This document shows positions 56,942-64,000 of a DNA stretch of 64,000 bases, piece by piece. Origin of the DNA: Pseudobdellovibrionaceae bacterium (lineage in GTDB: Bacteria; Bdellovibrionota; UBA1018; UBA6935); NCBI GenBank assembly GCA_002722705.1, contig PBMP01000075.1, positions 1 through 64,000 of the forward strand. The letters run 5' to 3'. The first letter of the stretch is position 1. Each line of letters starts with the position of its first letter. Under the pieces are notes generated by a model. It saw nothing but the letters and a program-made list of their open reading frames with translations. It was not told the origin of the DNA and did no database searches. The position numbers and the translations under genes are program-made.

Positions 56942-58342
56942 TCAATTTCCACGAGCAATGGCTGCATAGATTTTTGAACATTGATAAAAAAGAGGATGAC
57001 TTTCCATTTTACGCTCAGAATCATCTTTCCATCGGCCTTGTTTTTTCCCCTCTTCAACCATTCCTTCAAGTGGAAGTTTTGCGAAAGAAACTTTGTTTTC
57101 ATTTTTTTTCAGAAACACTTCTACTTCATTAAAAAATCCATCAAAAACTTTTTGTTCATGAGACTGAGTTTGATTAAAAGCCCGAGCTCCAGGAGTCCAT
57201 CTCTTAATAAGAGTCACCAGGGCCTTAAAAACAGCCCCAGTACCTGCCACACCCACCATTCCTGGAACAATCCAAGTAACCAATCGAGCAAGATAATCTG
57301 GTTGAAAAAAGCCTGAATAAAGCCCAACTGTCAAAACCCCTAGACTTAACGTCACCGCAGTCATTTTCTTTAGACGTTTATTGAGTTTGGCTTTTGAGGC
57401 TCCTTTTTTTAAAGTACGTGCACCCATCTCATCTAACTCAGCAGACCGTTTCATCGCTTCTGGGCTATCTAATCGATCTAAGTATTGATCATAAAATTCA
57501 CGATAGGCAGCAGAAACTTCAGGTATTCCAGGATTTCTCTGCTGATTCCTCTCTTTGGCAACGTTCATTTGATTCAAAAGAGTTAAGTCAAAAAAAGCAA
57601 CATTTGATTCATATGTCTTAGACTCACCAAAACGAGATCGTACTTTCATTTCCTGCATGACATGAGTTTCAGCAACAGCTCGTTCTTGAACAAGTGCTAA
57701 AGCAACCAAATGCTCATAAAGGGAATCTGGACGAAATTTCGAAATATCTCTGCTCTTCCCAAAAGCATTTTCAAAATGAATATAATCTACCCCTACAGCT
57801 TCAATATCAAGTGCCTCGATTGGAGCACTGTTATCATCCCATGGAAGGTGGGGATTCTTTAATCTCCACTGATAAGAATAAAGTAAAGCTGCATAAACTT
57901 GCCCTAATCTTTTTAATTTTTTTTGTGTAGCTGCAAGAGTCGGTTGGGTTGGTCGAAGGGTTTCTACAAGAAACTGTATTCTTTTAGCTGACGCTTTTGC
58001 ATACTGATTAGCTTCATCTTCAGAAAAGCCTAAGCTAAGCATGGTAATTCGAACAGATTCAATAAATTGGACCGCAAAAAAAGGATCATGCTTTGTTTTG
58101 ACGATTAAACGCCCTCCGGTATTTGAAAAAAACTGAAAAACTCGGTACGGGAAGCTTCGCCCCCACTGCTTTAGTCGCGCCACTGTTCCCCATGGAGGAG
58201 GGGGTTGGTAATCAATGATTTCAACTTCATCACCACTCAGTTGAATTTCGTTTGATTCTGGAGTCTCACTCCAACCCAACGGAATTAAAGAGAAAAATAT
58301 AAAAAGAATAGAAAATAAAACAGCAAATGAAGTTCTTCTCAT
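56942..58342 (-). CDS. Exported/membrane protein of unknown function (466 aa)
   Basis: An N-terminal hydrophobic stretch (about 7-25, ending GWSE) acts as signal or anchor. A 300-residue mostly helical domain follows (ESVRITMLSLGFSEDEANQYAKASAKRIQFLVETL). Two hydrophobic segments near 325-342 and 352-372 (AVTLSLGVLTVGLYSGFF, VTWIVPGMVGVAGTGAVFKALVTL) place part of it in the inner membrane, and the C-terminal 80 residues are basic. No motif recognised. First gene of the packed operon that ends at 54384. Confidence 0.6.
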   Translation of the reverse strand: MRRTSFAVLFSILFIFFSLIPLGWSETPESNEIQLSGDEVEIIDYQPPPPWGTVARLKQWGRSFPYRVFQFFSNTGGRLIVKTKHDPFFAVQFIESVRITMLSLGFSEDEANQYAKASAKRIQFLVETLRPTQPTLAATQKKLKRLGQVYAALLYSYQWRLKNPHLPWDDNSAPIEALDIEAVGVDYIHFENAFGKSRDISKFRPDSLYEHLVALALVQERAVAETHVMQEMKVRSRFGESKTYESNVAFFDLTLLNQMNVAKERNQQRNPGIPEVSAAYREFYDQYLDRLDSPEAMKRSAELDEMGARTLKKGASKAKLNKRLKKMTAVTLSLGVLTVGLYSGFFQPDYLARLVTWIVPGMVGVAGTGAVFKALVTLIKRWTPGARAFNQTQSHEQKVFDGFFNEVEVFLKKNENKVSFAKLPLEGMVEEGKKQGRWKDDSERKMESHPLFYQCSKIYAAIARGN

Positions 58343-58357
58343 GACGCGTAGCTTATA

Positions 58358-58498
58358 TCACAGCTCATAAAACTGGGCAAATTTGTCAGAAACCCCTACT
58401 CCCTTAAAGAGGCTCAAGAGAATGTTACACGCGTTCCTTATTTCAATAAAAGAAGTACTCGGGCTGGGCGCTCTATCTCCACGAACACCCACAAGCAT
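58358..58498 (-). other. 46-codon GC-richer ORF or structured RNA element
   Basis: Between clpP and the 466-aa gene, a minus-strand frame runs from ATG 58498 to TGA at 58358: 46 codons, start MLVGVRGDRAPSPSTSF. No Shine-Dalgarno sequence precedes it and a stop lies three codons upstream. The first third is clearly richer in G and C than the surroundings, and its RNA can fold: GGGUGUUC pairs with GAGCGCCC around a nine-base loop. It may be a small gene, the clpP 3' hairpin, a regulatory RNA or a copy of a dispersed repeat. Confidence 0.35.
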
Positions 58499-58534
58499 AA
58501 AAAGTATCTAATATTGCTCGTCTTTTCAGATTTT

Positions 58535-59110
58535 TTAAATCTTCAAATCACTCCGAGACTGAACTACTTTTTTAATCAGATTAAACTCAAGAGCTTCTTG
58601 AGCAGTCATCCAATAGTCTCTTTCTGTCGCTTTTGAAATTTCTTCAAGAGACTTTCCAGTCTCTTCTACGTAGAGCCGATTGATTTTCTCTTTTGTACGA
58701 AGGATATCTTTAGCATGAATCTCTAGCTCTGATGCAGACCCACGAATTCCTCCAGGAATCAGAGGTTGATGAATTAAAAATTTACTATTGGGAAAAGCCA
58801 TTCGGTTTTCTTTTTTTCTTGGCGCAAGAGAAATAATTGAACCCATACTCGCAGCTAATCCAGCGACAACAGTAATTACTTCCGGCTCAATAAATCGAAC
58901 GGTATCAAAAATTGAAAATCCAGAAGTAATTTCTCCTCCAGGAGAATTCACCATAATGACGATTGGAGCTTTTGCATCTTTCTTTTCAAGTGCAAAAAGT
59001 TCTCGATTCACTCGGTAAGCCATCTCTGAATTCACCCCACCATTCAAATGAATAATGCGGCTTTCAAACAAAGTTTCATCAATTGGATTATAAAATTTTG
59101 GAGTTTCCAT
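58535..59110 (-). CDS. clpP: ATP-dependent Clp protease proteolytic subunit (191 aa)
   Basis: Serine protease that forms a double-heptamer chamber fed by ClpX or ClpA. The triad is visible: Ser in GLAASMGS near residue 89, His in FLIHQP near 114 and Asp in TERDYWM near 164. The handle-helix signature EIHAKDILRTKEKINRLY and SPGGEITSGFSIFDTVRF also match. The N-terminus is short and lacks a clear propeptide. No clpX, clpA or tig is adjacent, which suggests a secondary ClpP paralogue. It is probably transcribed on its own. Confidence 0.87.
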   Translation of the reverse strand: METPKFYNPIDETLFESRIIHLNGGVNSEMAYRVNRELFALEKKDAKAPIVIMVNSPGGEITSGFSIFDTVRFIEPEVITVVAGLAASMGSIISLAPRKKENRMAFPNSKFLIHQPLIPGGIRGSASELEIHAKDILRTKEKINRLYVEETGKSLEEISKATERDYWMTAQEALEFNLIKKVVQSRSDLKI

Positions 59111-59173
59111 TCCCCTATTATTCAGCGAATTTGAAGTTCTGTAAATGCGAAATCAAGAAAAACAAATCTTTAA

Positions 59174-59884
59174 CTATCCATGTCGAAACTCAATAATATG
59201 AGTATAAGCAGGATGAATCTCCCAAGAAGCCCAACGGCGCTCTTCTAAAGGAAAAGGTTCAAAAAGTTTCCATGTTTGATGATCATTAATATAGAGAGTT
59301 TCTCTTTCTGTTGAATAGACGCGGCGTATAAAATCATCATAGGAAATAAACTTTTGAGAATCAATCGCTTCAATCTTTGGCTTCTGAGGAGCTGAAAATA
59401 AATCATGATAAGAAAACCAATGATTCTTTTTTAACAGAAGATCTTGAAAAGTCTTTATCCAATGAGGATGAATCTCTTTTTTAGACTCTGGATAAAGACT
59501 CTGGAGTTGTCCAAGAAAATTACAAAAAATCCAATCATAATCTGAATACTCTTCAAATAGATGGACTATCTGATAATCCATACTCTCATCTTCCAAATCA
59601 AAAAAGAAATCTCTTGAATTGTACGAAAAGAGCCCTAATTTTTTTTTCAAAAAAAAACGTGCAATCGGGTCTGGCTCAAGAACTTCTATTTTTTCCCACT
59701 GAGAAAGATACGAAAGAGGAAGAGAATATCCTGCATTTGGACCAATAAGTAAAAGAGCTTTTCCTGGAGATTTCCATGATTGAATTTCGGAATGAACCTG
59801 AGAAATAAACGGACTCCACAAGTTACGTTTATAACGAAATGCTCTTAAATGATAACTCAATCCACCTGTGGGAGAAAAAATCAT
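59174..59884 (-). CDS. SAM-methyltransferase-like protein (236 aa)
   Basis: A Rossmann-like core near residues 40-95: ALLLIGPNAGYSLPLSYL corresponds to the SAM-binding motif I (here GPNAG in place of GxGxG), IEVLEPDPIARFFLKKKL to the acidic strand II, and YDWIFCNFLGQL to a motif IV-like strand. The C-terminal half (PHWIKTFQDLLLKKNHWFSYHDLFSAP) fits a methyltransferase order. The substrate is unknown and catalytic activity is not certain. ATG 59884 overlaps the large upstream gene's stop (ATGA), with GGGAG eight bases ahead; a TTG at 59899 is less likely. Confidence 0.55.
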   Translation of the reverse strand: MIFSPTGGLSYHLRAFRYKRNLWSPFISQVHSEIQSWKSPGKALLLIGPNAGYSLPLSYLSQWEKIEVLEPDPIARFFLKKKLGLFSYNSRDFFFDLEDESMDYQIVHLFEEYSDYDWIFCNFLGQLQSLYPESKKEIHPHWIKTFQDLLLKKNHWFSYHDLFSAPQKPKIEAIDSQKFISYDDFIRRVYSTERETLYINDHQTWKLFEPFPLEERRWASWEIHPAYTHIIEFRHG

Positions 59885-62800
59885 TTCTTCATCTCCCAAA
59901 AGCTTCCAAAGGTTCGATACCAGAAAGTAGGATTTTTTATTTCTTCTTTTTTCGAAAAGTACTTCATGAAAAAAGCATGATTTGCTGGATTAAAAAAAAT
60001 AACTCTTCCTTTTTCTGTTTTTAAATAATTTAAACCTTTTCTATTCTTCTCTTTCCAGATTCGGTCTGACAAATCCAAAATCACCCATCGATCTCTCTTT
60101 GTTTTTTCTCCAGAAATTGAATAATACTGACCTGCTGAAAGAACCTTATGAACTGGCCTAGCAGAAACTGTTTTTTTCCAGAGATAAGATAAAGTTTTAT
60201 CAGAAGAGCTTAAAGTATCGATTTCTTTTTTATTTAAAAAATAAAAAGATTGAGAAGATGAAGTGTAATCAGAAAAAAGAGGAATAATTTTTTTCATTAA
60301 AAAAAAATTCTTAAACTCTTTTACAGAAGAAACCATCCATTCAGATAGATTTCTCTTTATTTCTTTTTTTGTCTTTTCACCTGGCTCATCGATATAACTG
60401 AGAACCTCTAGCCATTCAACACGATCTGTTTCCTTCCATGACTTTCTTGTTTTTTCTTTTTGACTCAAATCAAACAATTCTTTAAAAATTTTTTTCCTTA
60501 ACCGTGAAGCAGATGGGTAAATTTTTGTATTAAACAAAATCTGATACAAAGATAATAAACGATTCCAATCGTGAGATTTCCTCCACTCTTTTACTTTTTT
60601 TGGAGAAATCCACGTTCTTGGAAGGTAGTAAGTTTTTACTTTTAAAAACCTTGCGTCATCTATTCCTTCTATATTTTCTTTATCTTCAAAAAACGACTTT
60701 CCATAAGACTGAAGACCTGACACTTCTTTTGCAATTTCCCAAAACAAAAAACTTTGTAAATCAGAAGAAAATAACTCAGAACTTAATCGTCCATTTGCAT
60801 CAATAAATTCAATCACTCGATCTGGATTTAAAAAAACACGCTCTGGACCTAAAGCTCTTTCATTTAGCCAACGATTTATATCTTTTATTTTTTCATTTAC
60901 AGGTATCTTATCAGAGAAATAATATTTTATTTGAGAAGATTCTTTAATTTCATTCTCTTGAATTAAACTCCATTCATAAACCGGTGTTTCTAAAGAGACT
61001 TTCCCAGAAACTGTTTCTTTTTCATTCTTCAAAAGTTTCCAATTAAACTCTTCTCCTTCAGTGACGTTCACAGAAATTAGATTTTTATTTTGATCAAATT
61101 CAATAGGTCTTTTTTTACCCAAAGAAAAGAATTCTGTTTTTTCATTTTTAGAATTTGAATCTTTGTTAATTTTAAATAAAATAGGATCACTTAAAAAAGC
61201 ACTCTCTGGGTACTCTACTTCCTTTTCAAATCCTTTAAACTCATAATCAAAACTTCTACGCACTCTTCCAAATTTTTGATCAGAAGTATAACCTAAAAAA
61301 TCAATTTCATAAGAACCTGTAGGAAAATAAAGCGGCACCTGAACAAACGCTCTTCCATAAGAGTCAAAATGGATGGAAGAATCAACGTAAAAAACTGAAT
61401 TTTCTACTTTTGAAAAACTTAAATTTTTCCTCTTCCCTTCAATAAAAAATAGATCTTTATATAACGAACTAAAACTCCATGAGTACGGAATAAGGTGTTT
61501 AAACTCAAAAGGTAAACGCCTTTGTTCTCCTTGTTGTTTTCTCCGAACAACCAACTGTCCCTGAGTGGACGCTCCAGGAAGTCCCGTGCTCCGATCAAAC
61601 GCTTTTAAACTCATCTCCAAAGCATTTTCTTTTTGTTTTAATTGCACTTGCAAAGAAAGTTCAGATTCCGTATTTTTTACGAAAATTCTATTTTTTCCAA
61701 AAAATGATCTCCCTTCCTCTGGAGAGGATAAAAAGTAAACATCAAAAAAGGGGCCATCAGATTCCTGAACTTCTTTGCTCCACGTAAGAGGGTTTTTAAT
61801 CTCTTCTAAAAATAGATTACTGATTTTTGTTTGAACATAAACTGCCCATAACTTTCCTTTTTTAATCCAATTTCTCAATCCGAAATCAGAATTATTTCCG
61901 GCATTCACAGTTTGTATTTTCAAATTTGTTTCATTTAATTTCAAATAAGATAAACTACCAACAAAAACAGACCTTCTCTCTTCTGAGTCGATAAAATGAA
62001 TTTCAAATAAATCAAATTTTTCTTCACCCAAATCACATTCATAAAAACCATCTTTTTCAATACTTCCATCACAAATTTCTTTTTTCTTAAAGTCTAGTTT
62101 TGAAACAGAATAGACTAAAATATCCAGCGCACTTGAAGTAAACTCCTCAAGCTTTAAAGGTTCTATTCTCATTTTTTTATTTTTTTTTGGAACAGAGACG
62201 AGATTCACCTGTGGATAAACACTTCCAGGATACAGTGTAACTGTATCTTCAAAAATAACTTCATTTGAATTTTCAGAGTTGTATTCAACTTGAATATCCA
62301 TTTCCCAAGGATAAGGCACTTGAGGAAAGTCGGCCCACACTAACTCAACCTCCCCTTTTTCATTAGAATTAAAAGGGATGTCTTTCTCGATTATCTCAAC
62401 TCCATTAAAATATGAAATTTTCGAATCAGAATCTATTTCCTGATTGAGTGGACTCAAACGAAAATGAAATATACCACTTGCGTTTTTTACTGGAGAGTAA
62501 TTTCGATCTAGCAGAGTAAAAAAGTAGTTCAATTTATCAGATTGAAGCTGTTTCACTCTCCATTCCTTCGTCGAATACATTAAAAAATGACGTGAACCCG
62601 GACTAGGAAAAAAAATTGTTCCAAGACTTAACTCACCGAGCATTACTGTATAATTTCCACTCAAGAGTTTTTCTGGAATATTCCATTTTTTAGCTGAATG
62701 ACCAAACCTCAAATTCCAGTGAATAGGAAAAGAATAGCGAGCTTTTGTTTGATCATGAACAAGCTGAACTTTATTAGGTAAGTTTCCAGCTATTTTTGAA

Positions 62801-64000
62801 AACTTTTTTTTATCAAACCAAAGATTAATAAAAAGACTTCGTTCTTCAAAATTTTTTAAAACTTCTGCCTGAAAACTATAAAAATTTCTCTGATCTAAAT
62901 GATTTTCCTTGATTGAAAACACATGGTAAACGAAAGAGTTATTGATATATGAAACCAGTATTTTTTCATTCTTCTTAAAAGATAAAGCACACTTCTCTGG
63001 ATACTTTACTCCGAATTCAAAAAAACCGATTCCTTTTTTATCTACAGGAAGACTGAGGTGTTTTCTTAAATTACAATCAAACAAAGCAGTATGAACACTC
63101 TTAGAATCTAAAACTGGATTTAACCAAAAAACACCTTCTTCTGGTCCAGAAAGAACTGCTAACGAAAGATCAGAAACATGAATGACTCCATATTTTTTTA
63201 CTTTCCTCAGTCTCCACTCAAAAAAATAGACTCCCTCATCTTTAAACTGGACTATTTGCTTTTTGTCTAAAGAAAGGTCTTTTTTTTCTATTTTTTCTAA
63301 AATCCATTTTTTGGAATTAAATACACCTTTTTGGATTGACTCTATAAATTCAATTTTATCTATTATTTCATCAAAGTTTTTCTCGCCATCACTAAATTTT
63401 TTCAATCGAGAATTTAAAATAGCAAATGGATCACTCTTTTTTTTTCCTAAAAATTGAAAAATGTCTATTTGGCCTTCACTAAATAACGAACCAACATCCC
63501 AAGTCTCACCTTTTTTTAAACTCATATTTAAATCGTTTTTTTTCTCTAAACGTGAGTGTTCTTTTGTTTTAACATTCTTTTTTTTATCACTTTTTAGATG
63601 AAACGTTTTTTTAAAAAACTCAGTTTGAAACTCTGATTTCGATTTTTTCCAAACCGTATTTCTCCAACGAACTGTTACTTGATCATCAGAAGAAACTCTC
63701 ATCACTTTCCAGTTATTTTTTGTTAGTTTAGAAAGATAGAAAGACTCGGATAGGTCTTTTTGTTCAGATTCAGATAAAAAGGTCCAGTCTTTTTTTTGTT
63801 CTGATTTTATAGACAACCTGTTTGCTATTTCAGTCACATTTATTTCTTTAGAAAACTGAAACCACAAAAAATTTCCTCGCTGTTGAACTTGTATCAACTG
63901 AGAATAAGGGACGTAGACCCACTCTAAAACTTGATCTTTATTCTTTAAAGCACATCGAGCCCCCTCCTGAAGAGAAGACTCTAATTTCAAATGATACCCG
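59881..64000 (-). CDS. Very large beta-rich protein, possibly alpha-2-macroglobulin-like (partial at right edge)
   Basis: At least 1,370 residues, open to the window edge; the TTG at 63990 is unlikely to be the start because the frame continues upstream (GYH). Most of it is made of repeated beta-sandwich-like units with Lys-, Phe- and Ser-rich strands. Stretches such as HVSDLSLAVLSGPEEGVFWLNPV, FTLLDRNYSPVKNASGIFHFRL and ALEMSLKAFDRSTGLPGAS recall the macroglobulin (MG) domains of bacterial alpha-2-macroglobulins, which trap proteases in the periplasm. I see no CGEQ thioester motif, so it would be a thioester-less form. The last 350 residues are helical and basic. The assignment is tentative. 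Confidence 0.4.
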   Translation of the reverse strand, partial: GYHLKLESSLQEGARCALKNKDQVLEWVYVPYSQLIQVQQRGNFLWFQFSKEINVTEIANRLSIKSEQKKDWTFLSESEQKDLSESFYLSKLTKNNWKVMRVSSDDQVTVRWRNTVWKKSKSEFQTEFFKKTFHLKSDKKKNVKTKEHSRLEKKNDLNMSLKKGETWDVGSLFSEGQIDIFQFLGKKKSDPFAILNSRLKKFSDGEKNFDEIIDKIEFIESIQKGVFNSKKWILEKIEKKDLSLDKKQIVQFKDEGVYFFEWRLRKVKKYGVIHVSDLSLAVLSGPEEGVFWLNPVLDSKSVHTALFDCNLRKHLSLPVDKKGIGFFEFGVKYPEKCALSFKKNEKILVSYINNSFVYHVFSIKENHLDQRNFYSFQAEVLKNFEERSLFINLWFDKKKFSKIAGNLPNKVQLVHDQTKARYSFPIHWNLRFGHSAKKWNIPEKLLSGNYTVMLGELSLGTIFFPSPGSRHFLMYSTKEWRVKQLQSDKLNYFFTLLDRNYSPVKNASGIFHFRLSPLNQEIDSDSKISYFNGVEIIEKDIPFNSNEKGEVELVWADFPQVPYPWEMDIQVEYNSENSNEVIFEDTVTLYPGSVYPQVNLVSVPKKNKKMRIEPLKLEEFTSSALDILVYSVSKLDFKKKEICDGSIEKDGFYECDLGEEKFDLFEIHFIDSEERRSVFVGSLSYLKLNETNLKIQTVNAGNNSDFGLRNWIKKGKLWAVYVQTKISNLFLEEIKNPLTWSKEVQESDGPFFDVYFLSSPEEGRSFFGKNRIFVKNTESELSLQVQLKQKENALEMSLKAFDRSTGLPGASTQGQLVVRRKQQGEQRRLPFEFKHLIPYSWSFSSLYKDLFFIEGKRKNLSFSKVENSVFYVDSSIHFDSYGRAFVQVPLYFPTGSYEIDFLGYTSDQKFGRVRRSFDYEFKGFEKEVEYPESAFLSDPILFKINKDSNSKNEKTEFFSLGKKRPIEFDQNKNLISVNVTEGEEFNWKLLKNEKETVSGKVSLETPVYEWSLIQENEIKESSQIKYYFSDKIPVNEKIKDINRWLNERALGPERVFLNPDRVIEFIDANGRLSSELFSSDLQSFLFWEIAKEVSGLQSYGKSFFEDKENIEGIDDARFLKVKTYYLPRTWISPKKVKEWRKSHDWNRLLSLYQILFNTKIYPSASRLRKKIFKELFDLSQKEKTRKSWKETDRVEWLEVLSYIDEPGEKTKKEIKRNLSEWMVSSVKEFKNFFLMKKIIPLFSDYTSSSQSFYFLNKKEIDTLSSSDKTLSYLWKKTVSARPVHKVLSAGQYYSISGEKTKRDRWVILDLSDRIWKEKNRKGLNYLKTEKGRVIFFNPANHAFFMKYFSKKEEIKNPTFWYRTFGSFWEMKK

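Overview
The window is an AT-rich, gene-dense stretch of a Gram-negative bacterial chromosome. The best guess for the host is a member of the Bdellovibrionota (the Bdellovibrio/Bacteriovorax/Oligoflexia group). This rests on a short Bdellovibrio-like flagellin, a TIGR02147-type regulator, many lipoproteins and outer-membrane barrels, LpoB, ExbB/ExbD and a BamA-like protein. The assignment is inferred from gene families, not from a marker gene. I recognised no rRNA, tRNA, CRISPR array, insertion sequence or prophage. No gene-free gap exceeds 300 bases.

Layout. 1-5 kb: tail of an unknown gene, a secreted unknown protein, an AAA/DUF4143 ATPase behind a 32-bp tandem duplication, and a methyltransferase. 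5-11 kb: FmdB-like zinc ribbon, a His-rich NicO/UreH-like metal transporter, small envelope proteins, flagellin, trmB, and an lpoB/COG3014-like lipoprotein pair. 11-18 kb: one plus-strand run with two ArsA-type ATPases, a secreted TPR protein, gshA (gamma-glutamylcysteine synthesis), cystathionine beta-synthase and a cystathionine gamma-lyase/synthase. The last three form a methionine-to-cysteine-to-glutathione-precursor route. 18-26 kb: signalling genes (SpoIIE/PP2C phosphatase, HD-GYP and HDOD proteins, a STAS-like protein, an OmpR-type regulator, a PEGA-containing Ser/Thr kinase). 26-35 kb: an SbtA-type bicarbonate transporter, then a six-gene minus-strand operon in which a TIGR02147 regulator leads five uncharacterised exported proteins, one with both an HExxH motif and ankyrin-like repeats.

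35-45 kb: kamA, exbB/exbD, a fatty-acid hydroxylase coupled to a GreA-like protein, two DEAD-box helicases and a PAS histidine kinase/response regulator pair. 44.7-47.3 kb: a ferrous-iron operon (ArsR-family regulator, feoA, feoB, small membrane protein). Its regulator carries the four-residue SmtB/CzrA alpha-5 metal site, and a perfect palindrome covers its start codon. 47.5-54.4 kb: a secreted unknown protein, a TolC-MacA-MacB export operon and an M28 aminopeptidase. 54.4-64 kb: a packed operon with a single-POTRA BamA-like protein, a 46-codon GC-richer reading frame or RNA element, ClpP, a methyltransferase-like protein and a very large beta-rich protein cut by the right edge.

The strongest leads for something new are the feo operon under a zinc-type sensor, the TIGR02147/exported-protein operon at 27.6-34.6 kb, the helicase leader whose hairpin covers its Shine-Dalgarno sequence, the flagellin leader mini-ORF, and the BamA-like operon.
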